Positions 25,659-34,600 of a stretch of DNA of 64,000 nucleotides are shown here, in pieces (position 1 is the first letter of the stretch; each line of letters opens with the position of its first letter). Made by a program: the position numbers and the translations under genes. The notes under the pieces are model-generated. The model was given only the letters and a program-made list of their open reading frames with translations. It had not been told where the DNA came from and ran no database searches. The stretch comes from Streptomyces scabichelini (GTDB taxonomy: Bacteria > Actinomycetota > Actinomycetes > Streptomycetales > Streptomycetaceae). Location of the stretch: positions 1-64,000 of the forward strand of contig NZ_JAAKZY010000008.1 of NCBI RefSeq assembly GCF_011045015.1. The letters run 5' to 3'.

Positions 25659-28262
25659 TCACCCCTGGGGGACGCGCCAGCCGACGTCCGCGATCTCCAG
25701 CAGCGCCGTGCCGTCGGTGTAGAGCATGAACGGCACGTCCACGTGGCGCAGATCCATGCCGACCGCCGCCAGGTCCGCGAGCGGGACCGACACCATGGTC
25801 CACTCCCCCTTCGCCGCCGCGCGCAGCCTCGGCGCCAGGTCCACGCCCGGCTGGGCGGGGTAGTCGTCGTGGCAGGCCAGGAACAGGGCGGCGGAGGGCG
25901 GCTCGAGCACACGCGCGCGAAAACGCACATGGGCGCCGGCGTCCAGGTGGCCGCGCAGATCGGCGGGTGTGCCGGTGGGCGACTCGGCGTAGACAAAGGC
26001 CGGGTAGCCGGTGAAGCGCAGCCGCAGCCCGGTGCCCTCGGCGGGGGCGGGCACGGGGTCGGCGTGCACGACGAGGCACCGCATCGGCCCGGTGAGCGAA
26101 ATGTCCTCGCGGGACCAGGTGTTGTGGCCGCCGACCCGCAGCCGGTACGGCGTGCCGTGGGCGTCGAGGACGCGGAGCGGGCCGTCCGCCGGGGGCGGCG
26201 GCGGGGCCGGCTGGGGTTCGTCCGGCGGCAGGGGGCCGACGCCGGGGGCCGGGTCGTGCAGGGACAGGCCGTGGCCCACGGGGAAGAGCGGGGTGTGCCG
26301 GCCCTCCGGAGCGGTCTCCTCGGCGGGTACGCGGTAGTCGGGCAGGTGGGACGGGATCCGGTTGACGGCGGCGGAGTCGCGGGTGCGGGGCCAGGAGGAC
26401 GGCAGCCGGCCCTGGAAGTCGTACGCGGCTGATCCGTCCGGGGCGGCGAACAGCACGTCGGTGATGCCCTCGGCGTACGGTCCGGGCAGCCAGGCGGTGA
26501 CGAAAGCCGCCGAGAGGTTGATCTCCTCGGTGCAGTACAGGGGCCTTCCGGTGAAGAAGACGGTGACGGCGGGCAGTCCTGCGGTGTGCAGTCGGCGCAG
26601 CACGTCCAGGTCGCGGGCGTAGGAAGTCTTCAGGTCGGCGTAGCCGAGGGAACGCCAGGGCTTGAGGGTGCCGCGCATCTCGGCGTACGAGTCCTCACCG
26701 AGGGCGACCACGGCCACGTCGAAGGCGGTGGGGTCGGTGTGCTCCAGCGCCGCGTCGACGGTGCAGCGCTCGGTGCCGACGACGGAGCGGACCGCGTCCG
26801 CCAACGTGGTGCCGCCGGGCAGGTCGGCGTGGTCCACGTCGTCGCCCTGCCAGGTGACGGTCCAGCCGCCGCACTGCTTGCTCAGGTCGTCGGCGGCGCT
26901 GCCGGTGACCAGCACCCGGGCGGTGCGGGACAGGGGCAGCAGGCCGGGGGTGTTCCTGAGCAGGACCAGTGACTTGCGGGCGGCCTCGCGGGACAGCGCC
27001 CGGTGCTCGGCGCAGCCGACGACCGGAGCCTCGGCACGCGCGAGGGCGCGTTCCCGGGGACGGGCCTTCTCCCACAGTCCTGCGCGCATCTTCACGCGCA
27101 GGACGCGGGAGACCGCGTCGTCGATGCGGGCCATCGGGATGACCCCGTCGCGTACGTACCGCACGGTCGTCCGGTGCACGCTCTGCCAGGCCTCGCGGCC
27201 GGCGATCATCAGCACGTCGAGGCCCGCGTTGATCGCGTAGCCGGCGTCCCCGGCGGAGCAGCCGGCGACCTCGGCGTGCGCGTCCCAGTCGCTGAGGACG
27301 ATGCCGTCGAAGCCGAGGGCGTCCTTGAGCACGTCGGTCAGCAGGTAACGGCTGCCGTGCACCTTGTCGTTGTACGGCTCGGCGCGGCCGGGGGTGTGGT
27401 TGTAGTTGGCGGGGTTCTCCCAGCTGCTGAAGGAGACCATCACGCTCTGCGCGCCGGCCTCGATGCCGGCCAGGAAGCCCTGGGCGTGGATGTCCCTGAG
27501 CACCGCCTCGGAGCAGCGGGCGGTGCCGCGGTCGCCGCCGTTCTCGGTGCCGCCGTCGGCGATCCAGTGCTTGAGGGTGGCGAGCGCCTTCCCGTCGGTG
27601 CGCAGCGCGGCGACATCGCCCTGCAGGCCCTCGACCATGGCACGGCCGTAGGCGTGGACGAGGGCGGGGTCCTCGCCGTAGCCCTCGTAATAGCGGCCCC
27701 AGCGTCGGTCGCGCGGGGTGGTGACGGTCGGGGCGAAGGTCCAGTCCATGCCGGTGGCGGCCACCTCACGGGCGGTGACCTCGCCGATGCGCCGCACCAG
27801 GTCGGGGTCACCGGCCGCGCCGAGGCCGATGTTGTGCGGGAAGACCGTGGCGCCGTGCACATTGTTGTGCCCGTGCACGGCGTCGGTGGCCCACATGAAC
27901 GGGATACGGAAGGGCCGGTCCCGCCAGCACTCCTCGGCCGCCGTCCAGAAGCCGTCGACGGTGTCCACCCAGTCCCGGACGGTGGCGTGGCGCCTGCCGC
28001 CCGGCCAGATGCCGGCGCCGTTGAGCGCCGAGCCGATCCGGTAGTCGCGTACGTCCTCGGGGGTCAGTTCGGCCAGCTCGGGCTGGATCATCTGGCCGAC
28101 CTTCTCCTCCAGCGTCAGCTGCCCGAGGATCTCGGCCACCCGGCGCTCGACCCCGGGGTCGAGCGGAATCGCCGAAGTGAGCCGGGGCCACCGCGTCAGC
28201 GGCCGCAGGGCGGGCAGCCCGGTGGCTCCGGGTGCCCCGGTGCTCCTCGTCACGGTCGTCAC
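25659..28262 (-). CDS. Glycoside hydrolase family 3 beta-glucosidase
   Basis: 867 residues: (alpha/beta)8 domain to about 370, with the catalytic nucleophile Asp in GIVLSDWDAHAEV and substrate motif KHWIADGG, then the GH3 C-terminal alpha/beta sandwich, and a carbohydrate-binding-like beta domain in the last 180 residues, after a Pro-rich linker. It resembles exo-1,3/1,4-glucosidases. There is no signal peptide, so it is probably cytoplasmic, unlike many secreted GH3 enzymes. GTG at 28260-28262 has GGGAAG upstream. Inside a glycoside cluster, it could trim or activate the product, or release glucose from imported cello-oligosaccharide. Confidence 0.92.
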   Translation of the reverse strand: MTTVTRSTGAPGATGLPALRPLTRWPRLTSAIPLDPGVERRVAEILGQLTLEEKVGQMIQPELAELTPEDVRDYRIGSALNGAGIWPGGRRHATVRDWVDTVDGFWTAAEECWRDRPFRIPFMWATDAVHGHNNVHGATVFPHNIGLGAAGDPDLVRRIGEVTAREVAATGMDWTFAPTVTTPRDRRWGRYYEGYGEDPALVHAYGRAMVEGLQGDVAALRTDGKALATLKHWIADGGTENGGDRGTARCSEAVLRDIHAQGFLAGIEAGAQSVMVSFSSWENPANYNHTPGRAEPYNDKVHGSRYLLTDVLKDALGFDGIVLSDWDAHAEVAGCSAGDAGYAINAGLDVLMIAGREAWQSVHRTTVRYVRDGVIPMARIDDAVSRVLRVKMRAGLWEKARPRERALARAEAPVVGCAEHRALSREAARKSLVLLRNTPGLLPLSRTARVLVTGSAADDLSKQCGGWTVTWQGDDVDHADLPGGTTLADAVRSVVGTERCTVDAALEHTDPTAFDVAVVALGEDSYAEMRGTLKPWRSLGYADLKTSYARDLDVLRRLHTAGLPAVTVFFTGRPLYCTEEINLSAAFVTAWLPGPYAEGITDVLFAAPDGSAAYDFQGRLPSSWPRTRDSAAVNRIPSHLPDYRVPAEETAPEGRHTPLFPVGHGLSLHDPAPGVGPLPPDEPQPAPPPPPADGPLRVLDAHGTPYRLRVGGHNTWSREDISLTGPMRCLVVHADPVPAPAEGTGLRLRFTGYPAFVYAESPTGTPADLRGHLDAGAHVRFRARVLEPPSAALFLACHDDYPAQPGVDLAPRLRAAAKGEWTMVSVPLADLAAVGMDLRHVDVPFMLYTDGTALLEIADVGWRVPQG

Positions 28263-28269
28263 GTCGTCG

Positions 28270-29067
28270 TCACTTCCCTTCCCGAGTGCCGGGTTCGCCG
28301 CCCGGCCCGGCGATCCAGAACTCCTCGGCCCGTGCGGCGAACACCCGCTCCTGGAACGGCAGCGGCACGACCGGCCGGGTCTGGCCCGGGGCGTACAGCT
28401 CGACCTGGGTGCGGTGTTCGCGGAACGCGGCCTGCTTGTGCGGCAGGTACTCGCCGATGTCGAAGGACACGAGCCGCTCGGTGCCCGTGCCCGGGCCGGC
28501 CGCCGGGTTGCGGTTGACGAAGCCGAACTCCTCCTCGGTGCGTTCGTCCCACACCACGTACCGGTACACGTCCGGGGTGAGCCCCAGCTCGGCCAGGCAG
28601 GACACCACCGTCTCGCCGGTCAGCCGGTGGTCCGCGTTGAGCTCCCTCACCTCGTGGGGGACGTACACCTGGGTGACGGTCCGGTGCTCGCGCAGCACGT
28701 CGAGGACGTCCCGGCGGAACCGGGGCAGATGGTCGGCGAGCCGGGTGTCGGGATGGTCGAGGAACCGCACCGCCTCATCGGCCAGCCCCAGCGTCTTGGC
28801 CGCCATGCGCGCCTCGTCGCGGCGGATCAGGCGCAGTTCGGCGGGCGTGGGGTCGGTGTGCAGGCCCAGCACGGCCGAGTGGGACATCGCGCCGTCGGTG
28901 GCGAACACCACCCCCACCCGGGCGCCCTCGGCGGTGAGCCGGGCCATGGTGCCGCCGCAGGCGATCACCTCGTCGTCGGGATGCGGCGAGAAGACCAGCA
29001 CCCGGGGCGTGCCGCGCCGCGCCTCACGGTCCTTCCAGACCCACATGCCGAGCAGCGGCGGAGTCAC
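28270..29067 (-). CDS. PIG-L/LmbE family N-deacetylase
   Basis: 265 residues with the zinc site S-P-H-P-D-D-E (FSPHPDDEVIACGGT, near residue 30) and a second-ligand region (ELNADHRLTG). Family members deacetylate GlcNAc-type sugars on small molecules, as in mycothiol, aminoglycoside and glycopeptide pathways. GTG overlaps the glycosyltransferase stop (GTGA), so the two are coupled. A GT2 enzyme followed by a deacetylase suggests transfer of an N-acetylamino sugar and then unmasking of the amine. Confidence 0.9.
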   Translation of the reverse strand: MTPPLLGMWVWKDREARRGTPRVLVFSPHPDDEVIACGGTMARLTAEGARVGVVFATDGAMSHSAVLGLHTDPTPAELRLIRRDEARMAAKTLGLADEAVRFLDHPDTRLADHLPRFRRDVLDVLREHRTVTQVYVPHEVRELNADHRLTGETVVSCLAELGLTPDVYRYVVWDERTEEEFGFVNRNPAAGPGTGTERLVSFDIGEYLPHKQAAFREHRTQVELYAPGQTRPVVPLPFQERVFAARAEEFWIAGPGGEPGTREGK

Positions 29068-30077
29068 CGGGCACCGTCCGGGGCGGAGGCGGGAGCTGGG
29101 CCGGCGGCGGCCGGTTCGTCGGCGGGCCGTGCCGCGGCGGCCCGCTCGGCGTCCATCTGGTCGATCGGCCGGATCACCGTGCCGAACCGGTCGGTGACCT
29201 CGCCGTCGGCCAGCCCCCGGGAGCGCAGGATGTCCTCGATCTCGTGGAAGTGGTGGTACGGCACCAGGTGGGCGACCGGGGTGTCGTACTTGGCGGCGAA
29301 GTACTGGTAGTTGCTCGCCGCCGAACGCATGTTGGCCTCGTAGTCCTTCGGATGCGGGACATGGAGCGCGGTCGCTTCGCGACGCAGCACGAAGCGGGCG
29401 CCGGCCGTACGCAGCCGGTAGCTCAGGTCGACGTCCTCCGCGCCCCAGGCCCGGTACGCCTCGTCGAAGCCGCCGACCTCGCGCAGCAGCCCGGTGTCGG
29501 CCGACGAGTTGCAGGTCCACCACATCAGCCAGGGCGCCGTCAGGGCGTCGAGGTCCTCGCCGTAGCGTTCGTAGTAGTCCTCCCGGATGTCCAGCCAGCG
29601 GCGCCGAGCGGCGAACTCGGCGAAGGAGGCGTCCGGGTCGGCGAAGTCGAGGGACGCGGTGATCTCCTTGCCGTCCTCGTTGTCCTCGTTGAAGCAGAAG
29701 ACGTAGCCGACGACCGCCGTGGGCCCGAACGTCTGCCGGTGCGCGGCCAGGTGGGCGGCCAGCGCGCCGGAGTGCAGGATCACCCCGGAGTCCACGAACA
29801 CGCAGATGTCGGCGCGGGCGTGCTCGATGCCGGCGTTGCGGGCCTTCGCGGCGCGGTAGCCCTCGTCCTCCTGGAAGTGGTGGCGCACGTCGAGCCGGTC
29901 GCGGTAGGCGGCGACGAGCTCCGCGGTCTCGTCGGCGGAGCCGTCGTCCGCGACCACCACCTCGAAGTGGTCGTCGGCTGCGAGCCGCTGACGGCACAGG
30001 GAGTCGAGGGTGTGCTTGAGGAGTCCGGCGCGGTTGTAGGTGGGTACGACGACCGTGCAGGCGGGCGGCGTGGTCAC
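29064..30077 (-). CDS. Glycosyltransferase family 2
   Basis: 337 residues of GT-A fold. N-terminus CTVVVPTYNRAGLLKHTLDS, nucleotide/metal segments VVADDGS and KARNAGIEHARADICVFVDS, and a GT27/galactosyl-type C-terminal motif GGFDEAYRAWGAEDVDLSYR with the catalytic ED. Uses an NDP-sugar donor. The GTG start overlaps the MFS stop by 4 bp. The acceptor could be another sugar or an aglycone; nothing in the sequence decides. Confidence 0.92.
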   Translation of the reverse strand: MTTPPACTVVVPTYNRAGLLKHTLDSLCRQRLAADDHFEVVVADDGSADETAELVAAYRDRLDVRHHFQEDEGYRAAKARNAGIEHARADICVFVDSGVILHSGALAAHLAAHRQTFGPTAVVGYVFCFNEDNEDGKEITASLDFADPDASFAEFAARRRWLDIREDYYERYGEDLDALTAPWLMWWTCNSSADTGLLREVGGFDEAYRAWGAEDVDLSYRLRTAGARFVLRREATALHVPHPKDYEANMRSAASNYQYFAAKYDTPVAHLVPYHHFHEIEDILRSRGLADGEVTDRFGTVIRPIDQMDAERAAAARPADEPAAAGPAPASAPDGAR

Positions 30078-31363
30078 GCGGCGTTCCCTTCGCGAGGGTT
30101 GGTGGAACCGGTGGAGTGGCCGGCGGGGTCGGAGCGCTGGAACAACACGAGCAGCCCGGCCAGCCCGGTCAGGCCCGCGCACACCCAGAAGACCTGGGTG
30201 TAGCCGGTCCAGGTGGCCACCGTGCCGACCGTGAGGCCGCCCAGGAACATGCCGGCCTTGAAGGCGCTGGAGTACAGGGCCGAGGCGGTGCCGAACCGGC
30301 CCGGCAGGCTGTCCTGGAGCAGCACGACGGGGATGTTCAGAGCCACCGCCGCCCAGGCCGCGTTGAGAGGTTGCAGCGCCAGCAGCAGCTGACGGCTGTC
30401 CGCCAGCGGGAGAAGGGCGAAGAACAAGGTGGCGCAGACGGTCGCCGCGACCATCAGCCGCTGCTTGCCGATGCGGTCCGCCCAGACGCCGACCATCACC
30501 ATCAGCGGAATTTCCAGCGCGGCGCTCACCCCGAGCAGCAGACCGGCGAACTGGGCGCTCATCTCCAGGTCGTCGGTGACGAAGAGGGGGAGGTTGATCT
30601 GGTACATCATGTTGGCGCCGAGCAGCAGGACGACGGACCCGAGCACCAGCGCCGTGCGCGGCCCGACCCCGGCGAACATTCCCCGCAGCCCGGGGACCGG
30701 CTCTGCGTCCGGTTCGGCCTGCTCGGCCGGGGCCGGTCCGTCGGGGCGCGGCAGCCCCCACCGGCACAGCACCGCCGCCAGCAGGGACAGGCCGGCCGTC
30801 GCGGCGTACAGCGCCGTGAAGGACCAGCGGGCGATCACCCAGAAGGCGAGCGGCGGGCCCACCACCCAGGCCAGTGAGGTGACCGCCCGCAGGAGGCCGT
30901 TGAAGAACGGGGCGTCCACGCCCCGCGCGTCCGCGAGTTCCCGGGTGTAGGCGAAGAGCTGGCCGAAGCACGCGCCGCCCAGGCCGAAGAAGATCATGCC
31001 GGTCACGAGCAGCAGGGAGTAGTCGCGCAGGAACGTGTAGCACAGGGCCCCGGCCGCGTTCAGCAGCGCGGTCAGCACCAGGATCGTGCGGCGGTCGCCC
31101 AGCCGGTCCGAGAGCGCGCCCACCACCACGTCCGTGCCGATCTCCGCGATCGACCGGGCCGCGAAGAACAGGCCGACCATCAGGGGCGTGGCGGCGATCG
31201 TCTCGGTCAGGAAGAGGCTGGTGGTGGGCACCACGAACGCACCGGCCACCCCCACCGCCGCGCTGGCGGCGATCAGGTTGCGCACCGCGGGGTCGCCGAT
31301 CAGGCGCCACCGGCTGCCCGCCGCGGCCTCGGTCACGGTCTCGGCCTCGGCTTCGGCGCTCAC
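30074..31363 (-). CDS. MFS transporter, sugar-efflux (SET)-like
   Basis: 429 residues, twelve predicted helices, with two MFS halves joined by a charged loop. The motif VVVGALSDRLGDRR after TM2 and its counterpart VGVWADRIGKQR in the second half are clear. Overall pattern is like the SetA/SetB sugar efflux transporters. GTG overlaps the FAD monooxygenase stop (GTGA). Most likely the exporter for the cluster product. Confidence 0.87.
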   Translation of the reverse strand: MSAEAEAETVTEAAAGSRWRLIGDPAVRNLIAASAAVGVAGAFVVPTTSLFLTETIAATPLMVGLFFAARSIAEIGTDVVVGALSDRLGDRRTILVLTALLNAAGALCYTFLRDYSLLLVTGMIFFGLGGACFGQLFAYTRELADARGVDAPFFNGLLRAVTSLAWVVGPPLAFWVIARWSFTALYAATAGLSLLAAVLCRWGLPRPDGPAPAEQAEPDAEPVPGLRGMFAGVGPRTALVLGSVVLLLGANMMYQINLPLFVTDDLEMSAQFAGLLLGVSAALEIPLMVMVGVWADRIGKQRLMVAATVCATLFFALLPLADSRQLLLALQPLNAAWAAVALNIPVVLLQDSLPGRFGTASALYSSAFKAGMFLGGLTVGTVATWTGYTQVFWVCAGLTGLAGLLVLFQRSDPAGHSTGSTNPREGNAA

Positions 31364-32934
31364 GCCGCCCTCCCCTCGGCCGGTCCTGCGGGTCCGCTGT
31401 CGCGTTGCCGGTACGGCAGCCAGGGCGCAAGCTCCCGGCCGGCGGGAACCCGCGCGGCCGCCGTCAGATCGGCCGCGTCGATCTCCCCGTGGGCCAGGAG
31501 CCGTTCCCGGGCGCCGGCCGGCAGCGCGGCCAGGACGCGATGCCGTACGCCGGCCAGGTCAAGCCGCCCGTCGTGCACGGCGGGCAGCGAACGGGCCCGC
31601 CCCGGGCGCAGGTTGGCGGGGTCGACCTGGCTGGAGACGAGGGCCCAGTAGGCCCGGAAGTGCACGGCCGGGTCGGGCAGCGCACCGCTGAGCAGCCCGA
31701 GGCGGATGGTCTCCAGCCAGCAGTCGAGGTAGCGCCGGTCGTGGAGTGCGGACATATGGCGGGCGCACCACTCGGCGCGCTCGGCGGGGCCGGGCAGCGT
31801 CGCCTTGCCGCCGAACACGCTCAGCACCCAGCCGGCGACCGCCTCGAAATACGGGCAGGCGGTGCCGAACGCCTCGGTGTCCACAGGGGTGTTGACCACG
31901 GCCAGGGTCGGGTCGTGCCGCCAGAAGTGGTGCTCGTACAGGTCCTCGCGGCGCAGGGCGTCGATGAAGCCGTAGTCGGGCGGCTCGTAGCCGAGGCACA
32001 GCACCACGGCGTCGTACCGGTCACCGGTGCCGTCCGCGAGGACCGCCCGGCCGTCGGCGGTGAACTCCGCCAAGGCCGGCACCGGGTGCACCTCGCCGCC
32101 GTACACGGCGGGGACGATCTTCTCGTTGATGTGCACCGCGCCGTGGAAGCCGCGCTGCGGCAGCAGTCCGGTGGCCCGGTACATGCGCATGTACTCGGGC
32201 AGCCACTCGGCCAGCCAGTCCAGGTACACGGCGTACGGCACCTCCTCCACGGCGACCCGGCCCGCGTAGGAGAACAGGGCGTCGTTGTGGGCGCCGGCGA
32301 TGCTGCGCGGCAGGAACAGCGCCTCGCGGCGCACGGACCAGTCCACCCGGGCGGCGTGCGGGGCCAGGTCGGCGGCGATGTCGGCGCCGCTCACCCCGCC
32401 GCCGACGACCAGGATCCGCTGCCCGGCGAATGCGGCAGGACCGCGGTACTCGGGGGCCGTGAGCACCCGGACACCGGTCCCGGGCGGCGGGAGGCCCCCG
32501 TCCGGGAGCCGGGGCCGCCACAGCTCGCCGTTGGCGACCAGGACGGCGTCGACGTGCTCGGAGTGCTCCCCCGCGCCGCCGGAGTGACGGGCCGTCACCC
32601 GCCAGCGTCCGCCGTCCTTCGCGACCCGGACGACCTCGTGGCCGAATCGCACCGAGTCGAGCAGGCCGAAATCCTCGGCGTACGAGCGCAGGTACGCCTG
32701 CACCTCGTCCTGCGTGGGAAAGTCGGCGGCGAAGCCGGGCGGGTGGTCGGAGAACGGCATGCTCATGCGCGAGCTCTGCATCCGGACCCCCGCGTACGCG
32801 CCGCCGGATGCGGGGTTCCAGATGCCGCCGAGGTCCTGGTGCTTCTCGTAGCAGACCACGTCGTGGCCGTCGGCGAGGGCCTGCTTGACGCAGGTGAGCC
32901 CCGCGGGACCGGCTCCGATGACGGCTAAGTGCAT
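31360..32934 (-). CDS. FAD-dependent monooxygenase (FMO/BVMO-like), TTA codon at position 3
   Basis: 524 residues. FAD site MHLAVIGAGPAGL at the N-terminus and NADPH site ILVVGGGVSGADIA near residue 180, preceded by the FMO-type segment, match flavin monooxygenases that N- or S-oxygenate or perform Baeyer-Villiger reactions. ATG at 32932-32934 has AGGAG 5 bases upstream. Codon 3 is TTA, so translation should need the bldA tRNA. In a cluster with an amine-unmasking deacetylase it could N-oxidise an amino sugar, but a C-oxidation is equally possible. Confidence 0.9.
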   Translation of the reverse strand: MHLAVIGAGPAGLTCVKQALADGHDVVCYEKHQDLGGIWNPASGGAYAGVRMQSSRMSMPFSDHPPGFAADFPTQDEVQAYLRSYAEDFGLLDSVRFGHEVVRVAKDGGRWRVTARHSGGAGEHSEHVDAVLVANGELWRPRLPDGGLPPPGTGVRVLTAPEYRGPAAFAGQRILVVGGGVSGADIAADLAPHAARVDWSVRREALFLPRSIAGAHNDALFSYAGRVAVEEVPYAVYLDWLAEWLPEYMRMYRATGLLPQRGFHGAVHINEKIVPAVYGGEVHPVPALAEFTADGRAVLADGTGDRYDAVVLCLGYEPPDYGFIDALRREDLYEHHFWRHDPTLAVVNTPVDTEAFGTACPYFEAVAGWVLSVFGGKATLPGPAERAEWCARHMSALHDRRYLDCWLETIRLGLLSGALPDPAVHFRAYWALVSSQVDPANLRPGRARSLPAVHDGRLDLAGVRHRVLAALPAGARERLLAHGEIDAADLTAAARVPAGRELAPWLPYRQRDSGPAGPAEGRAA

Positions 32935-33030
32935 GTGTGCTCCTGGGCCTTGGCGATGGGGGCAGACGTGCAAGGGGGGCGCTTGTGCAGGGGGCGCCTG
33001 TGCGGGTGGCAGAGGAGCGCCCGGGCTGAG

Positions 33031-33108
33031 GCCGGCGTCAGATGAAGTGGGCCGGCGTCAGTGAAGAGGGCCGACGTCGGTGAGGAGGGTCGGCGTCAGA
33101 TGAAGGGG
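33031..33108. repeat. Four 19-20-bp tandem repeats covering the stop codon of the radical SAM gene
   Basis: Units at 33031-33050, 33051-33069, 33070-33088 and 33089-33108 share the core GCCGGCGTCAGATGAAG. The last unit contains the 3' end of the radical SAM gene (Phe-Ile-stop), so the gene end has been duplicated outward three times in the 161-bp gap before the FAD monooxygenase. Confidence 0.85.
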
Positions 33109-34244
33109 TCGAAGTCCTCGACCGGATCGGCCGGTTGGGGGCGCCCTGGGAGCAGTGCGATCTCCTGGTTGGTGCCGTGCCGGGCGCACACGAAGCGGCA
33201 GTCCTCGCTGGGGTCGATCACCGTGGTGTCGGCCGCCGACCACATCTCGGCGAACCCCGTCCGCTGGATGTCGCCGATACGGCCCTTGGGGTTGCCCCGG
33301 TGGTAAGGGCAGACGAAGACGCCGGTGGGAGTGACGGTGGTACGCAGCTCGGCGACAGCGCAGCTTCGGTACTCCTTGGGCTGCACGGGGTCGGCATCGC
33401 GGCGCACGGCCTGCCAGTTGGAGGAGTGCAGGATGTGGAAGGAGTCGTCCTCCAGCGCGCGCAGCCGGGCGATCTGGTCCTCGACCGCCTCGATGTCCTC
33501 GGAACGCTGGTTGACCGTGTAGTGGTCCTCGTCCAGCATCGCCTTGACCTCGAAGTAGTCACAGCCGATCTCCCGGGCCAGCACCCCGGCCCGGTACACC
33601 TCGTCGTAGTTGGAGTCGGTGACCTTCCCGTCGTCGTCGAAGCGCTGCATGAGCAGGAACGAGTAGCCGAGCCGGCCCTGCTTGCGCGCGGCGAGCAGCC
33701 GCATGTTCTCGACGACCTGGGGGAAGGCGCTGCGCTTGCTCCGGCTGGGGCGAAAGGCCTGGTAGGTGTCCGCGCTTCCGGCGTCCATCGAGACCCGCAC
33801 CCAGGACATCATCCCGGCGAGCTGGTCGATGTGACGGTGGATCTGGGTGCCATTGGTGACCAGGCCGAGTGGGATGCCGGCCTCGTGGAGCACCTCGATG
33901 ATCCGTCCGACGGCGCGGTGAAGTAACGGTTCGCCGCCGCCGATCAGGATCACCGCGCGGACCTCCGAGGCGGCCAGCTCGTGGGCGAGGCGGACGATGC
34001 GGTCCTTGTCTATCTGTCCGTGGTGCAGCACCTGGGTACTGATGCACTCCGGGCAGGCGAGGTCGCACACGGTCGTGGGGTCGAGGTCGACGACGAGCGG
34101 CGCGGCCAGGCGCTTGCCGTGGGCGACGTCGAGGACGGCCGGGTACACGGAACGCTGGTAGAGCTTGCCGACCAGGTCGAGATTGCGCTCCACGAATGGG
34201 GTGCCGACGGTGGATCCGGGCTGTACGGGATTGCGGTCAGGCAT
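33096..34244 (-). CDS. Radical SAM protein with SPASM-like C-terminus
   Basis: 382 residues. The [4Fe-4S]-SAM motif C-x3-C-x2-C is in TTVCDLACPECIS (near residue 60), followed by GGGEPLLH (SAM-contact GGE) and a partial TIM barrel. The C-terminal Cys set (CAVAEL, VFVCPYHRG, CRFVCARH) looks like a SPASM/twitch auxiliary cluster. Such enzymes in natural product pathways epimerise, dehydrogenate or dehydrate sugars. Codon 107 (33924-33926) is TTA. ATG 34244 chosen; in-frame GTG at 34256 is possible. First gene of the cluster, reading away from the CebR-type palindrome. Confidence 0.9.
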   Translation of the reverse strand: MPDRNPVQPGSTVGTPFVERNLDLVGKLYQRSVYPAVLDVAHGKRLAAPLVVDLDPTTVCDLACPECISTQVLHHGQIDKDRIVRLAHELAASEVRAVILIGGGEPLLHRAVGRIIEVLHEAGIPLGLVTNGTQIHRHIDQLAGMMSWVRVSMDAGSADTYQAFRPSRSKRSAFPQVVENMRLLAARKQGRLGYSFLLMQRFDDDGKVTDSNYDEVYRAGVLAREIGCDYFEVKAMLDEDHYTVNQRSEDIEAVEDQIARLRALEDDSFHILHSSNWQAVRRDADPVQPKEYRSCAVAELRTTVTPTGVFVCPYHRGNPKGRIGDIQRTGFAEMWSAADTTVIDPSEDCRFVCARHGTNQEIALLPGRPQPADPVEDFDPFI

Positions 34245-34323
34245 ACGTGCGGTCACTTTCCGGTTCGACGGACAAAGGACGGACGTACGGCGAAGAAGCA
34301 GTCGCAGAAAAGCGATAGGGGGG

Positions 34324-34337
34324 TGGGAGCGCTCCCA
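34324..34337. promoter_or_regulatory. CebR-type operator, perfect 14-bp palindrome
   Basis: TGGGAGCGCTCCCA, identical to the established operator of CebR, the LacI-family cello-oligosaccharide repressor of Streptomyces. It is 80 bp upstream of the GTG (34256) of the radical SAM operon and 263 bp upstream of the divergent LLM gene. A possible -10 (TATCGC on the minus strand) lies just downstream of it toward the operon. A different LacI regulator with the same half-site could also use it. Confidence 0.8.
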
Positions 34338-34468
34338 AAAAGATGGCCGAAACGGTCAAGTCGTGTCAACCGGCCAATGCGAACCAATCGCCCGACTATG
34401 CCGAATGGCTTGAATCAGGCGCAGGGCGGCGGCGAGTGCGCCGACCGGCCGAGCCGTACGGACAGGCC

Positions 34469-34507
34469 GTGCACGGGCAGGACATGCACGGGCAGGATGT
34501 GCACGGG
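34469..34507. repeat. 15-bp tandem repeat in the divergent intergenic region
   Basis: GTGCACGGGCAGGAC (34469-34483), ATGCACGGGCAGGAT (34484-34498) and a partial GTGCACGGG (34499-34507). It lies in the 344-bp gap between the radical SAM and LLM genes. An open frame runs through it but starts without a ribosome site, so I see no gene there beyond the operator and this repeat. Confidence 0.75.
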
Positions 34508-34600
34508 ATGTGCAGTCGGGGCCCGGGGGCTTGCATGTCTTGCGCATTGGAACCCCGCCGGGTGGCGGCAATGCTGTGCGGAGAGGACGAGGAGGCGTAC

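Noticed and set aside
33096-34244. Radical SAM enzyme as DesII (desosamine deaminase)
   Set aside because: The region around C-x3-C-x2-C and the overall length do not follow DesII, and the other desosamine genes are missing.
20399-34244. Desosamine/mycarose-type macrolide sugar cluster
   Set aside because: There is no PKS, NDP-glucose synthase, 4,6-dehydratase, aminotransferase or GT1-type macrolide glycosyltransferase.
34343-34600. Open frame upstream of and in frame with the LLM gene
   Set aside because: Starts without ribosome site, is made of repeat-encoded HGQD units, and the LLM family N-terminus with GAGGAGG is at 34601.
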